A stretch of DNA of 64,000 bases from Isosphaeraceae bacterium (GCA_026004735.1 BPJS01000001.1:2863641-2927640); one strand, 5' to 3'. Shown: positions 20,745 to 31,012, counted from the stretch's first letter. Numbers and translations are program-made. The notes: a model not told the origin generated them from the sequence alone.

Positions 20745-20923
20745 ACAGGCTCCTTCCCTGGGCGCTGTAGGGTCGCGGAAGTCGGTCGGTTTCGAGTCGG
20801 TTCCAGCCGCGGCCGTCCCGACCGCGTCGACTCGCGGCCAGTCCCATACGCAGCTTCCGGGCCAAACCGGCGGTGACCGGCCAAAACCCGCAGCCCGCCA
20901 TCCGTTCAAGTCCAAAACTTGAG

Positions 20924-20965
20924 AAAAAAGCAGCCCCGAGCCACAATTCCTGCGACCCGGGGCTG
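20924..20965 (-). terminator. Rho-independent terminator of the repeat lipoprotein gene
   Basis: On the minus strand an 8-bp stem (CAGCCCCG and complement, 19-base loop) runs straight into CTTTTTTC. It lies 60 bases beyond the stop of the gene ending at 21025. Confidence 0.85.
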
Positions 20966-21024
20966 ACGTTGTTACAACCGCGATCGTAAAGATTACCGCC
21001 TGGGTAAACCCTAGCGAGCCGTGC

Positions 21025-22491
21025 CTAACGGCCCGAGGAGCCGGCCCCCTGCCCGGCTCCCCGAAGCGGCCGGATCCCAACATTTTGGCTACGAGCCGGG
21101 CCAATGTCCTGGACTTTCCACCCGTCCTTTTCGCGCCGTACGTAGACGGTTCGCGTAATCAGCTTTCCGTCTTCCTGACGGCCGATCGTAAAGGCGCGGG
21201 TGTTGGTCGACTTCGGCTGGCTCATGCCCAGGATCTGCATCCCGTCCACCGAGCGCGAAAGCTCATCCAGATCCTCCTGAGGGGCGTTCTCATTCTTGAG
21301 AGCTTCGAAGAACTTTCGTTGCCGCTCGGTGCGTGCCTCGTAGGCGGCCCGAAGCGCGGTCGCTTCGGCCAAAACCGTCAAATTCTTGTTTTTGGCCGCA
21401 TCGAGAAAGGTTCGAACCGCGGCATCGGGCTGGGAGTAGTCGGGGGCCTGGTCAGCGTTGCCGCCCGAACCCGGGCCGGCCATCATGCCGGCCATGCCCG
21501 GCACACCGTCGGGGACTCCCCGCCCTGCGCCGGGAAGACCCGGCATACCCGGCATGGTGTCGGCAGCGCCCGGGCGGTTGCGCATCATCGCGGCCATCAT
21601 TTGAGCGGGATTGCTCCCGCCGCCGCCGAGGGGCGCAGGCGTCCCGCCGGGCGGTCGCATGCCCATCATTCCGCCGCTACCGCCAGCCTGGGGTGGAGTG
21701 CCCTGCGGAATTCCCTCGCCGCCTGGGCCACCCGCGCCCGCCATCATCGCCGCCATCCCGCCGCTACCACCAGCGTATCCCGGAGGTGGCCCTTGTGGTC
21801 CCCCGCCACCTGGGCCGCCCGCGCCCGCCATCATCGCCGCCATCCCGCCGCTACCACCAGCGTATCCCGGAGGTGGCCCTTGTGGTCCACCGCCACCTGG
21901 GCCGCCCGCGCCCGCCATCATCGCCGCCATCCCGCCGCTACCACCCCCCGGAGGCCCTCCACCGGGCATCGGGTAGCCGGCGGCCGGACCACGGCTGCCC
22001 ATCATCCCGGCCATCCCGCTGCTACCGCCCCCGGGAGGACCGCCGCCGGGCATCGGGTAGCCGGCGGCCGGACCACGGCTGCCCATCATCCCGGCCATCC
22101 CGCTGCTACCGCCCCCGGGCGGACCGCCGCCGGGCATCGGGTAGCCGGCGGCCGGACCACGGCTGCCCATCATCCCGGCCATCCCGCCACCCTCGGCAGG
22201 TGGATTCTGCCCAGCGGTGGAATCGGGATCTGAAGGGCTGCGTTCCTTGCTGCCTAGAGCCAGCAATTCATCGGTTCCCGTCTCGGGTTTGGGGGGGTCG
22301 GTGGGCGCCGCGGGAGGAGCCTCTGGAGGAGGACTCTCCGCAACGGCCGGTTCGGGAGCCGGCGCCGAGGCCGATGTGGCCGGTGCGGACGGCGTGGGTT
22401 GCTCAGTCTCCTGGACCGCTTGCCCACCACAGCCAACCGCAAGCGGCAGGCCGGCGAACGCGGCCATCAACCAATGTCGACGCGCTCTCAT
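21025..22491 (-). CDS. Met/Gly/Pro-repeat lipoprotein of unknown function
   Basis: A 488-residue protein. The N-terminus has a signal with a lipobox-like end (WLMAAFAGLPLAVGCGG). A Pro/Ala/Glu-rich stretch follows, then about 230 residues of tandem repeats: three 28-residue units built on GMAGMMGSRGPAAGYPMPGG and then three 29-residue units built on GMAAMMAGAGGPGGGG. The last 130 residues are a normal folded domain (DAAVRTFLDAAKNKNLTVLA, RTVYVRREKDGWKVQDIG) that resembles the NTF2/DUF4878-like module of bacterial lipoproteins. Start at 22491 is favoured over ATG 22512 because the signal begins there. The repeats suggest an extended, methionine-rich surface or metal-binding spacer; this is inference. 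Confidence 0.75.
   Translation of the reverse strand: MRARRHWLMAAFAGLPLAVGCGGQAVQETEQPTPSAPATSASAPAPEPAVAESPPPEAPPAAPTDPPKPETGTDELLALGSKERSPSDPDSTAGQNPPAEGGGMAGMMGSRGPAAGYPMPGGGPPGGGSSGMAGMMGSRGPAAGYPMPGGGPPGGGSSGMAGMMGSRGPAAGYPMPGGGPPGGGSGGMAAMMAGAGGPGGGGPQGPPPGYAGGSGGMAAMMAGAGGPGGGGPQGPPPGYAGGSGGMAAMMAGAGGPGGEGIPQGTPPQAGGSGGMMGMRPPGGTPAPLGGGGSNPAQMMAAMMRNRPGAADTMPGMPGLPGAGRGVPDGVPGMAGMMAGPGSGGNADQAPDYSQPDAAVRTFLDAAKNKNLTVLAEATALRAAYEARTERQRKFFEALKNENAPQEDLDELSRSVDGMQILGMSQPKSTNTRAFTIGRQEDGKLITRTVYVRREKDGWKVQDIGPARSQNVGIRPLRGAGQGAGSSGR
21721..22192. repeat. Tandem coding repeats of 84 and 87 bases
   Basis: Three copies with a period of 84 bases begin at 21964, 22048 and 22132, and three with a period of 87 begin at 21731, 21818 and 21905. 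Both periods are multiples of three, so copy-number changes keep the reading frame. Copies are nearly identical, which implies recent duplication or ongoing homogenisation. Confidence 0.9.
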
Positions 22492-22561
22492 GGAAGGAAC
22501 CTCAGGCGCCATGTGCGGGTGCCGTGGATGGACCGAGGCAGTGGATCGGCGTGGTCATTTC

Positions 22562-23837
22562 ATGCCAAACAAACTGTATTATGGACCGAATCGGTTCCAA
22601 ATCGGAAGTCCTGTCGAGGGAATCCGCAGGGCTGTTTCATTCTTCTGCTCAAGTTGCCACAAGTTTCATGGCCTTTGTGACATGGAACCTCAGATCTCTG
22701 ACGACGTCGGCGATTCCTCGTTTCGTCCGTCTGGCTTGCTGTCCCAGCAGAAACAACGCCACGTTGCGGAGGCTTGCAGCGACCTGCGCGGCGGTCCCGG
22801 TCCTCACTCGGCTGGCATCCTCGCCCAAGGTCCAATCCCGCACGCCAAACAACTGGTTCTCGATCGCCCAGTGCGAACGGATCAGCGTCAGGAGCTTGGC
22901 GGGCGACGCCTTCTCGGGCCTCAGACTGGTGATACCGTACACGTCCTCGACGGTCGTCACTCCCCGGAGGGTGCGTTCACGCCGCAGATGAAAAACCTGC
23001 CCCACGGCCGGCCAGTCCAGGAAGCTGTTCAGCCAGGTCGTGGTCCGAATCGTCCGCCGCTCACGTCGCCCATGCCCCTTGTGAATCATGCAGGCCTGGC
23101 GGATGCTCTCGGCGTGGAGTCGTCTCTGCCGGGGGGGAAAGCCCCGCTGGCGGGGCGTCCAAAACACTTCGGATGTCCGCCAGGAGCATCGCCTGATTTT
23201 CCTTGGCTGGTAGCACATAATCGCCGCCACGCCGCACAATCTCCGAGCAGACGTCTCGGTGAGTAAACATGGCATCACCCGTGACAACCTTGCCAGAGAG
23301 TGGCAGAATTCCGAGCAATTCCAGGGCCGCCTTGTGCTCATTGGTTTTGGCATCGACCCGCAATTGGGTCAGGACCGCCCTCATCTCGGAGGCATAGGCA
23401 GCCAGCAGATGCACCGCGGGCAAATTCTCGCCCCGAGACCCACGCGCCGTCTTGCCGTCGATCGCGATGTGTTCGAAGCATCGGGTCCCGAGACGGGCCT
23501 GGATCCACTCGCTGATCAACTGCTCGAAGACCGCGACGTCAATCCCGCGAAAGACACGGCTGAGAGTGGCCTCGCTGGGGGCCTTGGATCGGGTGCAGCC
23601 GAGGAGCTTCCGGAACTCGCGACCGAAGGCATTGCCGAACTGGACGACGCCCCGCCGCGAGGTGATGCCCGTGAGCATGGCTACGGCCGTCAAGGCCAGA
23701 ATCGAAGGCAAAGGGTGCCGCAGGCCCTGGGCCCTGCGACGGTCCATAAGCTTCGGTGAACGAAAGACTTCCAGAAGAGATCGCGCGGCGTCCATGCCAA
23801 GACCTCCAGGTGTGGATCAAACGGTGACTACTGGCAT
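22562..23837 (-). mobile_element. ISAs1-family insertion sequence, probably inactive
   Basis: The element is defined by a leftward ISAs1-type transposase with a frameshift. The true ends are not certain. Candidate imperfect inverted ends begin ATGCCA at 22562 and at the complement of 23832-23837, with weak similarity further in. No clear target duplication was found. It stands between the repeat lipoprotein and a response regulator and is not linked to either. Confidence 0.6.
22649..23795 (-). pseudogene. ISAs1-family transposase, frameshifted
   Basis: The first frame (from ATG 23795) has MDAARSLLEVFRSPK, RRAQGLRHPLPSILALTAVA, HIAIDGKTARGSRG (first catalytic Asp), KVVTGDAMFTHRDVC (second Asp) and GGDYVLPAKENQ. 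It then leaves frame. The second frame resumes with MIHKGHGRRERRTIRTTTW, TTVEDVYGITSL and RSHWAIENQLFGVRDWTLGEDASR (the Glu region) to the stop at 22649. The switch falls at a run of seven C on the minus strand near 23130; removing one C joins the two parts into one transposase. So a single-base insertion, or a base-call error in the homopolymer, separates the halves. Programmed frameshifting is not usual for this family. Confidence 0.85.
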
Positions 23838-24060
23838 AACATCATTGCAGCCGATCGGATAGATCAGAACGGAATAGCCCTGAGGGAATCCGACGCCGGT
23901 TCTCACCGAGCCGCCCAGGCCGGCCACCGCCTGCACCGGTCGGTTCCTCCTGGTTCGAACGCTCTAGCCCGCCGGAGTGGCTCGGCTCCGAGGTCGCCGT
24001 TACGATAGAGTTTCGATCGGATGATCGGAGAAGACTGAGGCGGTGGGGAGGCGAAGCCCG

Positions 24061-24775
<715 letters not shown>

Positions 24776-24779
24776 TTAA

Positions 24780-25082
24780 TCAACCGCCGGCGATCGCACC
24801 GATGATCAGAAATGGTTCGGCGCCGGAGACGATGGCGGCGGGCAAGGGTGCGTCGGGCGATTCATGCGAGAGATCCTCACGGCAGGCGTAAAACCGCACA
24901 AGCGGCCGGCGTCGGCCGGTCGCTGGGTCGCGGATCGTGCCCCGCAAGACCGGGTAGCGGCATTCCAGGGCATCGAGCAGCCCCCGCTGCGTGACGACCG
25001 GGCCGGGCACGTCGAGCGCCACCTGCCCGGAGACCTGCGCCAGGGTGCGTAGATGAAACGGCAGTTCCACCCGGATCGTCAT
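24780..25082 (-). CDS. MoaD/ThiS-like ubiquitin-fold sulfur carrier
   Basis: A 100-residue beta-grasp protein ending in the Gly-Gly that MoaD/ThiS proteins need for adenylation and thiocarboxylate formation. Blocks include [45 protein letters not shown] and [10 protein letters not shown]. Its ATG overlaps the stop of the BNR-repeat gene upstream as ATGA (25079-25082), so the two are translated together. This pairing is seen in other bacteria, but the acceptor of the sulfur is not known. It is distinct from the second carrier at 57644-57910. Confidence 0.8.
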   Translation of the reverse strand: MTIRVELPFHLRTLAQVSGQVALDVPGPVVTQRGLLDALECRYPVLRGTIRDPATGRRRPLVRFYACREDLSHESPDAPLPAAIVSGAEPFLIIGAIAGG

Positions 25083-26254
25083 GGGAGGGTCTGGACCTCG
25101 ACGGAAACGACCGGCGGAAGCTGGGTGACGATCGGGTGCCAGTGGTCGCCGGAGTCCGGCGAGACGTAGACCTGTCCGCCCGTGGTGCCGAAGTAGATGC
25201 CGCAGTCGTCCAGCTCGTCGCGGCTCATGGCGTCGCGCAGCACGTTGACGTAGCAATGTTCCTGGGGCAGGCCGTGGGCGAGCGGTTCCCAGTCGCCGCC
25301 TCCGCTGCGGCTGCGGTAGACCCGCAGCTTTCCCTCGGGCGGGTAGTGCTCGGAGTCGCTCTGGATGGGGACCACGTAAACGGTTTCCGGTTCGTGGGCG
25401 TGGACCTCGATCGGAAACCCGAAGTCGCTGGGCAGGCCGGCGCCGATATTGGTCCAAAGCTCGCCCGCATTGTCGGTGCGCATCACATTCCAGTGGAGCT
25501 GCATGAAGACGCGGTCGGGGTGACTCGGATGCATGGCCAGCCGGTGGACGCAGAAGCCGACTTGCGCGGTGGGGTCGGGCATATACTTGGACGTCAGGCC
25601 GTTGGTGATGACCTTCCAGGATTGGCCGCCGTCGTCGGTCCGGAAGGCGCCTGCGGCCGAGATGGCCACGTAGATCCGGCGGGGGTTGTTGGGGTCGAGC
25701 AGGATGGTGTGGAGTCCCAAGCCTCCCGCGCCTGGGGACCATTTTTCGGCCTGCTGATCCCGGAGTGCGGCCAGCTCGTGCCAGGTGGTCCCGCCATCGG
25801 TCGAACGGAACAGCGCCGCATCCTCGACCCCCGCGTAGACCGTGTCCGGATCGGTGTACGAAGGCTCGAGATGCCAGACCCGCTTGAATTCCCAGGGGTG
25901 CTGGGTGCCGTCGTACCATTGATGGGTGCGGAGCGGACGGCCCGTCTCTGGCGAGGTGTCGTAAAGAAACTGGTTGCTCTGGCCCATCGGGAGGCCCTCG
26001 GGCGTGGTCTCGACGGCACCGCCGGGGGGATACCAGGTCTGGCCGCCGTCGTCGGAGCGCTGAATGATCTGGCCGAACCAGCCGTTGGACTGGGAGGCGT
26101 AAAGCCGGTCCGGATCGACCGGCGAGCCTTTCAAGTGGTAGATTTCCCAACCCCCGAAGAACGGGCCCCGAATCTGCCAGCGCCGCCGTTGGCCATCGGA
26201 CTCGAGCAAAAACGCGCCCTTGCGGGTTCCGACTAGAACGCGGACTCGGCTCAT
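25079..26254 (-). CDS. BNR/Asp-box repeat protein (sialidase-like beta-propeller)
   Basis: A 391-residue protein with several Asp-box motifs of the S-x-D-x-G-x-x-W type: [36 protein letters not shown] and [11 protein letters not shown], each ending a propeller blade. It starts [20 protein letters not shown]. There is no signal peptide, so it appears to be cytoplasmic. Proteins of this kind are often labelled sialidase or glycosyl hydrolase, but no catalytic set was recognised here. It is coupled to the ubiquitin-like carrier downstream by a 4-base overlap. Confidence 0.85.
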   Translation of the reverse strand: MSRVRVLVGTRKGAFLLESDGQRRRWQIRGPFFGGWEIYHLKGSPVDPDRLYASQSNGWFGQIIQRSDDGGQTWYPPGGAVETTPEGLPMGQSNQFLYDTSPETGRPLRTHQWYDGTQHPWEFKRVWHLEPSYTDPDTVYAGVEDAALFRSTDGGTTWHELAALRDQQAEKWSPGAGGLGLHTILLDPNNPRRIYVAISAAGAFRTDDGGQSWKVITNGLTSKYMPDPTAQVGFCVHRLAMHPSHPDRVFMQLHWNVMRTDNAGELWTNIGAGLPSDFGFPIEVHAHEPETVYVVPIQSDSEHYPPEGKLRVYRSRSGGGDWEPLAHGLPQEHCYVNVLRDAMSRDELDDCGIYFGTTGGQVYVSPDSGDHWHPIVTQLPPVVSVEVQTLP

Positions 26255-26906
26255 CGCGGCTCTCTCCGCCGAGGTCGGACCCGTGGCTCCGGGGCCAGAC
26301 CGGGATTCAGGCAGGGCGGCCCCTGGTCTCCCGCCGACGGGGAAATCCTTCCAGGCGACCTGCTCGTCCAGCTATTGATCGTATCGGGATCGGTCGGCCC
26401 GGTTCGAGACCCAAACCGTTCCCTCGGCCGCCGCCGGCGCCTCTGCGACCGGATCGGGCGGTCCGGTGGGGGTTTCGCGCTGGATTGAATCGCACCTGGA
26501 TCGTTCGGGAAGGCCCGAACCTGGGACGACTCGCCCGACGGCGTTCCTAACGAGCTTGAAGCGCCGCTCGCTGGAAACCTAAAATAATGGGGCGTTCGGG
26601 ACGGATCGATTGAGTCGGGGCGAGCCTGGATCGGGACTCCATGCCGGTCGCGATCGTCGCCCTCCAGTTCCTTACCGGACCGACGCTTCCCAGTCTTGCG
26701 GTCGACCGGGCCGATATTTCTTGCCTCGGCACCGGTACCGCGTTTCATGTCTCGCCCCCTATCCTTTCCGAGTTCCGAACCGCCGGACTGCCGTTTCACA
26801 TAAGCCCTGGCTTCCTGAAGGCCGAGGAAGAGCTTCCGAATCCCCGACGGGCTTGCGGCAGCCGTGACACGGCGGTTGGCCTTTCCTGTCCCAAGGATGA
26901 TCGACG
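26255..26906. other. Stretch without a supported gene
   Basis: About 650 bases between two divergent genes. Open frames on both strands lack ribosome sites and recognisable sequence. No hairpin or repeat stood out. Confidence 0.5.
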
Positions 26907-27215
26907 ATGCCGGAGCGCCCCGCCGATTCCCCGGTTCGGATTATCGGGAGCCGCGAGCTACACCAGAACCTGCCGGCGATCCTGCGTGAGCTGGAGCGCC
27001 CCGAGACCCGCTATGTCCTGACCGTCCACGGTAAGCCCCGCGCCGTTCTGATCGGCGCTGAGCCGTTCCTGAAGCTGCTCGAGGAACCGGAGGGCAGCCC
27101 AAGCGACGCCGTGGTGGGACTCCAGTTGACCGCCCTGCTTGGTGGCCGGCTCGACCCCGCGACCGTCGAACGGCTCGAGCGGACCCTCGCCGAATCGGGC
27201 AACGGAAAAGCGTAA
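26907..27215 (+). CDS. Phd/YefM-family antitoxin, apparently without a toxin
   Basis: A 102-residue protein with the Phd/YefM N-terminal fold: VRIIGSRELHQNLPAILREL, then TRYVLTVHGKPRAVLIGAEPFLKLLEE. Such proteins bind DNA and neutralise RelE/Doc-type toxins. AAGGA lies nine bases before the ATG. No toxin-sized ORF follows within 200 bases, so it may be an orphan regulator or the survivor of a lost pair. Confidence 0.8.
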   Translation: MPERPADSPVRIIGSRELHQNLPAILRELERPETRYVLTVHGKPRAVLIGAEPFLKLLEEPEGSPSDAVVGLQLTALLGGRLDPATVERLERTLAESGNGKA

Positions 27216-27422
27216 TTCACCGAGCGGCGGTGACGCCTGCCCCACCTCGACCAACCACCAAGGCGATCGCCCTCCGCCAATCCGCCAGGAGACCACCAAC
27301 CTCCTCGGCTTGCCCAGTCCCGGGTCGCCTCTGAAGGCCCGGGCCCCCTGCTCTTCTCGACGCCGCGGGTTGATCGCCGCGACGGCATGTGCTCGTGCGC
27401 TTGGCCCGGTTGGTTGGCGGCT

Positions 27423-28130
27423 TCAGGACGCCGCAGGATCCTCGCCGATCGTCGTGGCTTCGAGCAGAGCCGACTCCCCGGCCCGGGCCGCCTGCCGAGC
27501 CCGCCAGAACTCCCAGGCCGGCGGAACCAGGGAGATCAGGATGATCATGGCGATGACGGCGTGGAAGTTTTTCTCGACGATCGGCAAGCCGCCGAAGGCA
27601 TAGCCGCCCAAGAGGAACAAGAGGATCCAGACGATCGCCCCCACCACGTTGTAGGCGGCAAACCGGCGATAGCTCATGGCCCCGATGCCGGCCACAAACG
27701 GCGCAAAGGTTCGGATGATCGGCACGAAGCGAGCCAGAATGATCGTCTTTCCGCCGTGCTTTTCGTAAAACCGGTGGGCACGCTCGAGGTGTTTGCGGTT
27801 CAGAAGCCGGGATGTTTCACCCCGAAAAACGCGCGGTCCGACCCATTTGCCGATGGCGTAGTTGACCGCATCGCCGAGCACGGCCGCCGTAATCAGCAGT
27901 CCGGCTAGCAACGGCAGGTTGATCGGCGAACCCTTGACGGCCGCCACCGCCCCCAGCCCAAACAGCAGGGAGTCGCCCGGCAAAAACGGCGTCACGACAA
28001 AGCCAGTCTCGGCAAAAATGATGGCAAACATCAACACATAAAGCCACGGCCCCAGAAAATGGGCCAGGTCGTTGAGCTTTTCCGGGCTGATGTGGAAGAT
28101 TGCGTCGAAGAGCCGGGTGAGCAGGTCCAT
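27423..28130 (-). CDS. DedA family membrane protein (SNARE-associated/VTT domain)
   Basis: A 235-residue integral membrane protein. Typical DedA blocks are FAETGFVVTPFLPGDSLLF, ITAAVLGDAVNYAIGKWVG, FYEKHGGKTIILARFVPIIRTFAPFVAGIG and YNVVGAIVWILLFLLGGYAFG. The E-x-G-x(n)-P-x-PG-D and R-x-x-P-x-x-R-T-F motifs mark the re-entrant loops. DedA proteins are implicated in lipid scrambling (undecaprenyl phosphate or phosphatidylethanolamine) and membrane potential. The gene lies downstream of the ExbB/ExbD pair on the same strand, 45 bases after it. Confidence 0.93.
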   Translation of the reverse strand: MDLLTRLFDAIFHISPEKLNDLAHFLGPWLYVLMFAIIFAETGFVVTPFLPGDSLLFGLGAVAAVKGSPINLPLLAGLLITAAVLGDAVNYAIGKWVGPRVFRGETSRLLNRKHLERAHRFYEKHGGKTIILARFVPIIRTFAPFVAGIGAMSYRRFAAYNVVGAIVWILLFLLGGYAFGGLPIVEKNFHAVIAMIILISLVPPAWEFWRARQAARAGESALLEATTIGEDPAAS

Positions 28131-28175
28131 GATCGGGCGGTGGAGCCTTTCTGTTGAGAGGTGCCGGCGGCCGGA

Positions 28176-28625
28176 TCAGTTTGGCGCCGAGGACAAGCTG
28201 CCGCGGTCCTCGCGTGGCCGAACCCGGAGGCGGACGTTGGCAATCCCCGCTTGCTCACAGGCCGACAGGACGTCCGCAACGTCCTGGTAGCTCAGCGAGG
28301 CATCGCCGCGGATCTGCACGGCCTGGTCGGCGTATCGTTGGCGGGCGGCCTTCAGCTCGGCCGTCAGAGTCACGAGGCCGAGCGTCTGACCGAGCATCTC
28401 CACCCGGCCGGGGCCCAGGATCGTCAGCACCAGATCCTCCGGAGCCTCGGTCAGAGGCGCCGCGGCGGCCACCTGAGGAACCTGAACGCGAAACTCCGAC
28501 TCGTCCCAGTCGTAAAGCCGGGTGGCGACCATAAAGAAGACCAGCAAGCAGAGGACGACGTCCACCATCGGCGTCATGTTGATGTGGGGCAGTTCCTCAG
28601 CCTGCCGCGCAAACTCGGGACGCAT
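28176..28625 (-). CDS. ExbD/TolR family energy-transduction protein
   Basis: A 149-residue protein with one N-terminal membrane helix preceded by the family signature (HINMTPMVDVVLCLLVFFMVAT), which holds the proton-path Asp, and a periplasmic domain with IRGDASLSYQDVADVLSACEQAG. It would work with the ExbB/TolQ protein encoded 24 bases upstream to turn the proton gradient into motion for TonB- or Tol-type transport. AGGAGG lies about 13 bases before the ATG. Confidence 0.92.
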   Translation of the reverse strand: MRPEFARQAEELPHINMTPMVDVVLCLLVFFMVATRLYDWDESEFRVQVPQVAAAAPLTEAPEDLVLTILGPGRVEMLGQTLGLVTLTAELKAARQRYADQAVQIRGDASLSYQDVADVLSACEQAGIANVRLRVRPREDRGSLSSAPN

Positions 28626-28649
28626 GCTGGTCGAGTCCTCCTCGAAGCC

Positions 28650-29549
28650 TCAGGCGGTATCGACCCGGCCCAGCGAAGTCCGGTGGGGCCGGGGCGCCGC
28701 CGGCGTCGACGGAGCGGACTGCTCCATCGCAGGCAGCTCGACGCCAACTCCTGCGACCCGCGAAGCGCGGATCGCCTCAGCCGAAATCAGATCGATCAAT
28801 TGCCGCGAGCGGTCGTCCAGCTCACGCGCCAGCCGATCGACGCGTTGCAAAAAATAATAGTAAAAGACGACCGACACCACCGCGATCGCCAGACCAACGG
28901 CCGTCGCCAGCAGGGCCAGACTAATCCCGTGGGCCAACGCCTCGCTGCGCGTGGCGGCCGTCGTACGTCCACCTCCAACCGCGTCGAACGATTCGACCAT
29001 CCCAACCACCGTGCCCAACAACCCCAGCAACGGCGCGATCGTCGCCGTCGCATTCAGCACCCGAACATTGCGGCGCAGATCGAGATACTCGGAGGCCGCG
29101 TCGTGATCGACCGCCTGAGCGATGGCCGCCGCCGGCTGACCCCAGTGGCGGACTGTCGCCGCCAGCACCCGCGCGAGCGGGCTGTCGTTGGCGCGGCACA
29201 GTTCCAGCGCTCGCTCGCGATCCAGTTTCCCTTGCGCGATCCGATCCATAAACCGCTGACCAAACTCACGCGGCAAAACCCGCCCCCACCGCAGCGCCAG
29301 CCAACGCTCCAGCGCATAACCGATCATCACCACCGAACAAGCAGCCAGGGGCCACATCATCGGATTGGCCTGCTGGAACAAACGAAGAAGGCTCTCGCGG
29401 CCGATCGACGGGGCGCTGGCAGGCTTCGGTGCAGGAGGAGCGGCAGCGACAGGCCCGGACGCGTCGGCAACCGGCTCTTGAGCCAAGGCCGGCACCACCA
29501 GCAAGACCAGCGCCAGGCCGATCACCGCCGCTCGGCCAAACCGTGGCAT
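28650..29549 (-). CDS. MotA/TolQ/ExbB proton channel family protein
   Basis: A 299-residue protein with a cleavable signal (MPRFGRAAVIGLALVLLVVP), a Pro/Ala-rich linker and three membrane helices: WPLAACSVVMIGYALERWLA, ATIAPLLGLLGTVVGMVESF and GISLALLATAVGLAIAVVSVVFYYYF. The second and third carry the TolQ/ExbB signature (A-x-x-LGLLGTVxGM; LATTAxGLxxAI). A GGGAGG site precedes the ATG at 29549; the frame is open 26 codons further but the signal fixes the start. It forms an operon with the ExbD gene. Confidence 0.92.
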   Translation of the reverse strand: MPRFGRAAVIGLALVLLVVPALAQEPVADASGPVAAAPPAPKPASAPSIGRESLLRLFQQANPMMWPLAACSVVMIGYALERWLALRWGRVLPREFGQRFMDRIAQGKLDRERALELCRANDSPLARVLAATVRHWGQPAAAIAQAVDHDAASEYLDLRRNVRVLNATATIAPLLGLLGTVVGMVESFDAVGGGRTTAATRSEALAHGISLALLATAVGLAIAVVSVVFYYYFLQRVDRLARELDDRSRQLIDLISAEAIRASRVAGVGVELPAMEQSAPSTPAAPRPHRTSLGRVDTA

Positions 29550-29905
29550 CGAGACTGCCTCCCTGTTCCCGGCGCGGCACGCCGTCGGACTCCCGTCGCC
29601 GCGGGATCTCGCCGGGGATCGCCGCAAGGTCTGGCTGATTCTAATGAACGGGGGATCGGCTCACAAGGTCGGGATGCAGCCTCAGGCGGAGCCTCTAGCG
29701 CAAAGCCGCCCCCGGGCTGCCGCGTTCGGTTCTCACGGTCCGAGCCGGCGCCCTACCCTGCAGTTCCAAACCCGCCTGGCCGTGGCCAGCCGGTCTCCGC
29801 GCAGGGTTCGGCAACGTTCGGCCAGTTAGTGCCGACAAGCCCGGCCAGCCCCGACTGCCGCAGGTCGTGCTCCTCCGGACCACGGTCGCGCGGGCAGAGG
29901 GTGGG
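29550..29905. other. Stretch without a supported gene
   Basis: About 355 bases between two leftward genes, expected to hold the ExbB/ExbD promoter. No boxes, hairpins or small genes were recognised. Confidence 0.45.
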
Positions 29906-30964
29906 TCAGGATCCGGTTTGGGGGGATTCGTGCGTTGTCGAAGGAGTGCCGCGATAGAAGCGGCGGTTGTCGAGGCCGTAAATCCTCTCCGTGAAGTCGT
30001 CCTCGCCGGTGCCGGCCAGCAGTTTCTCGGCAACCTGGTTGATCTTGGCATCGAGTTCGTCGACGAAGGAGACAATCAGGGCCTCGATCGTGGCCGGCTC
30101 GACCACAGCGCCGAATTCTCGCTTGCCGTGGTGCGCCAAGATCGCGTGTTCCAGAAGCATCAGGGTTTCGGGCGGAAAGCCCTCGATCTGAGCGGCGGCT
30201 TCGCGGACCATATCGCGGCCCAGGACGACATGGCCAATCAGTTTGCCGGGCGTCGTGTAGCGGGCAGCGACCGGGTGGTATTCGAGTTCCCGGAGCTTGC
30301 CGATATCGTGGAGGATCGCGGCTGCAACCACGACCGAGCGATTCAGGGGCGGGTTCAGGCGGGCGTAATACCGCTCGTAGTGCTCGGCCAGGAAGACGGC
30401 GATGCGGGTCATGCTCCAGACGTGCTCGATCAGGCCGCCGGTATAGGCGTGGTGCATGCGTTCGGCGGCCTGTATGCGCAGGATATCGTCGCGATATACG
30501 TCGAGCAGGCGTTCGATCAACGCTCGGACGTACGTGTCCGGCACATAGCGCTCGACCAGCTCCCGGATTTTGTTCCAGCATTGGTCGGCCTCCAGATGGC
30601 TGACTTCGACCAAGTTGCCGAGGTCGAACCCGTCGGCCGCGTCGCGCTCCGGATCGACCGGGCGGATGTCGAGCAGTTCCAGTTGGAGGCCGTAGCGAGC
30701 GTGAAGCTGGCCGCGTGCGGTCAGGCGGTAGGGGTTGCCGACGACCCAACCGGCGGCGTCACGGAAAAAGCGGCTGTCGTGCCACAGCGGGCAGGAGCGT
30801 TCGCCGCGGCGGTCGCGGAAGACGATCGTCCAATACGGCTCATCTTTCTTGGTACGGCCAGACTCCTTTCGCACGAGCAGAGCAAAGCAATCGGCGACTT
30901 CGTCGTGCTCGATCTCGTACAGGTTTTTGAGCGGATACGGCGGGGCGGCGAGGTTGGCGGACAT
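29906..30964 (-). CDS. YhaM-like 3'-5' exoribonuclease (OB-fold plus HD domain)
   Basis: A 352-residue protein. Residues about 20-90 look like a nucleic-acid binding OB-fold (FALLVRKESGRTKKDEPYWT, VFRDRRGERSCPLWHDSRFF). The C-terminal half is an HD hydrolase: YTGGLIEHVWSMTRIA (first His), AAAILHDIGKLRELEY (the HD pair), and LLEHAILAHHGKREFGA. This order matches YhaM-type nucleases, which trim RNA or DNA ends with Mn2+. The gene lies 48 bases downstream of the sugar-nucleotide gene on the same strand. Confidence 0.85.
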   Translation of the reverse strand: MSANLAAPPYPLKNLYEIEHDEVADCFALLVRKESGRTKKDEPYWTIVFRDRRGERSCPLWHDSRFFRDAAGWVVGNPYRLTARGQLHARYGLQLELLDIRPVDPERDAADGFDLGNLVEVSHLEADQCWNKIRELVERYVPDTYVRALIERLLDVYRDDILRIQAAERMHHAYTGGLIEHVWSMTRIAVFLAEHYERYYARLNPPLNRSVVVAAAILHDIGKLRELEYHPVAARYTTPGKLIGHVVLGRDMVREAAAQIEGFPPETLMLLEHAILAHHGKREFGAVVEPATIEALIVSFVDELDAKINQVAEKLLAGTGEDDFTERIYGLDNRRFYRGTPSTTHESPQTGS

Positions 30965-31012
30965 TGGCCGATCAATCTCCGGGAACCGGCCCGGCGCAGG
31001 CAGCCGCAGGGC

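Noticed and set aside
22540-23850. Exact target-site duplication for the ISAs1 element
   Set aside because: Flanks at the candidate ends do not share a convincing 8-10 base duplication, so the boundaries remain approximate.
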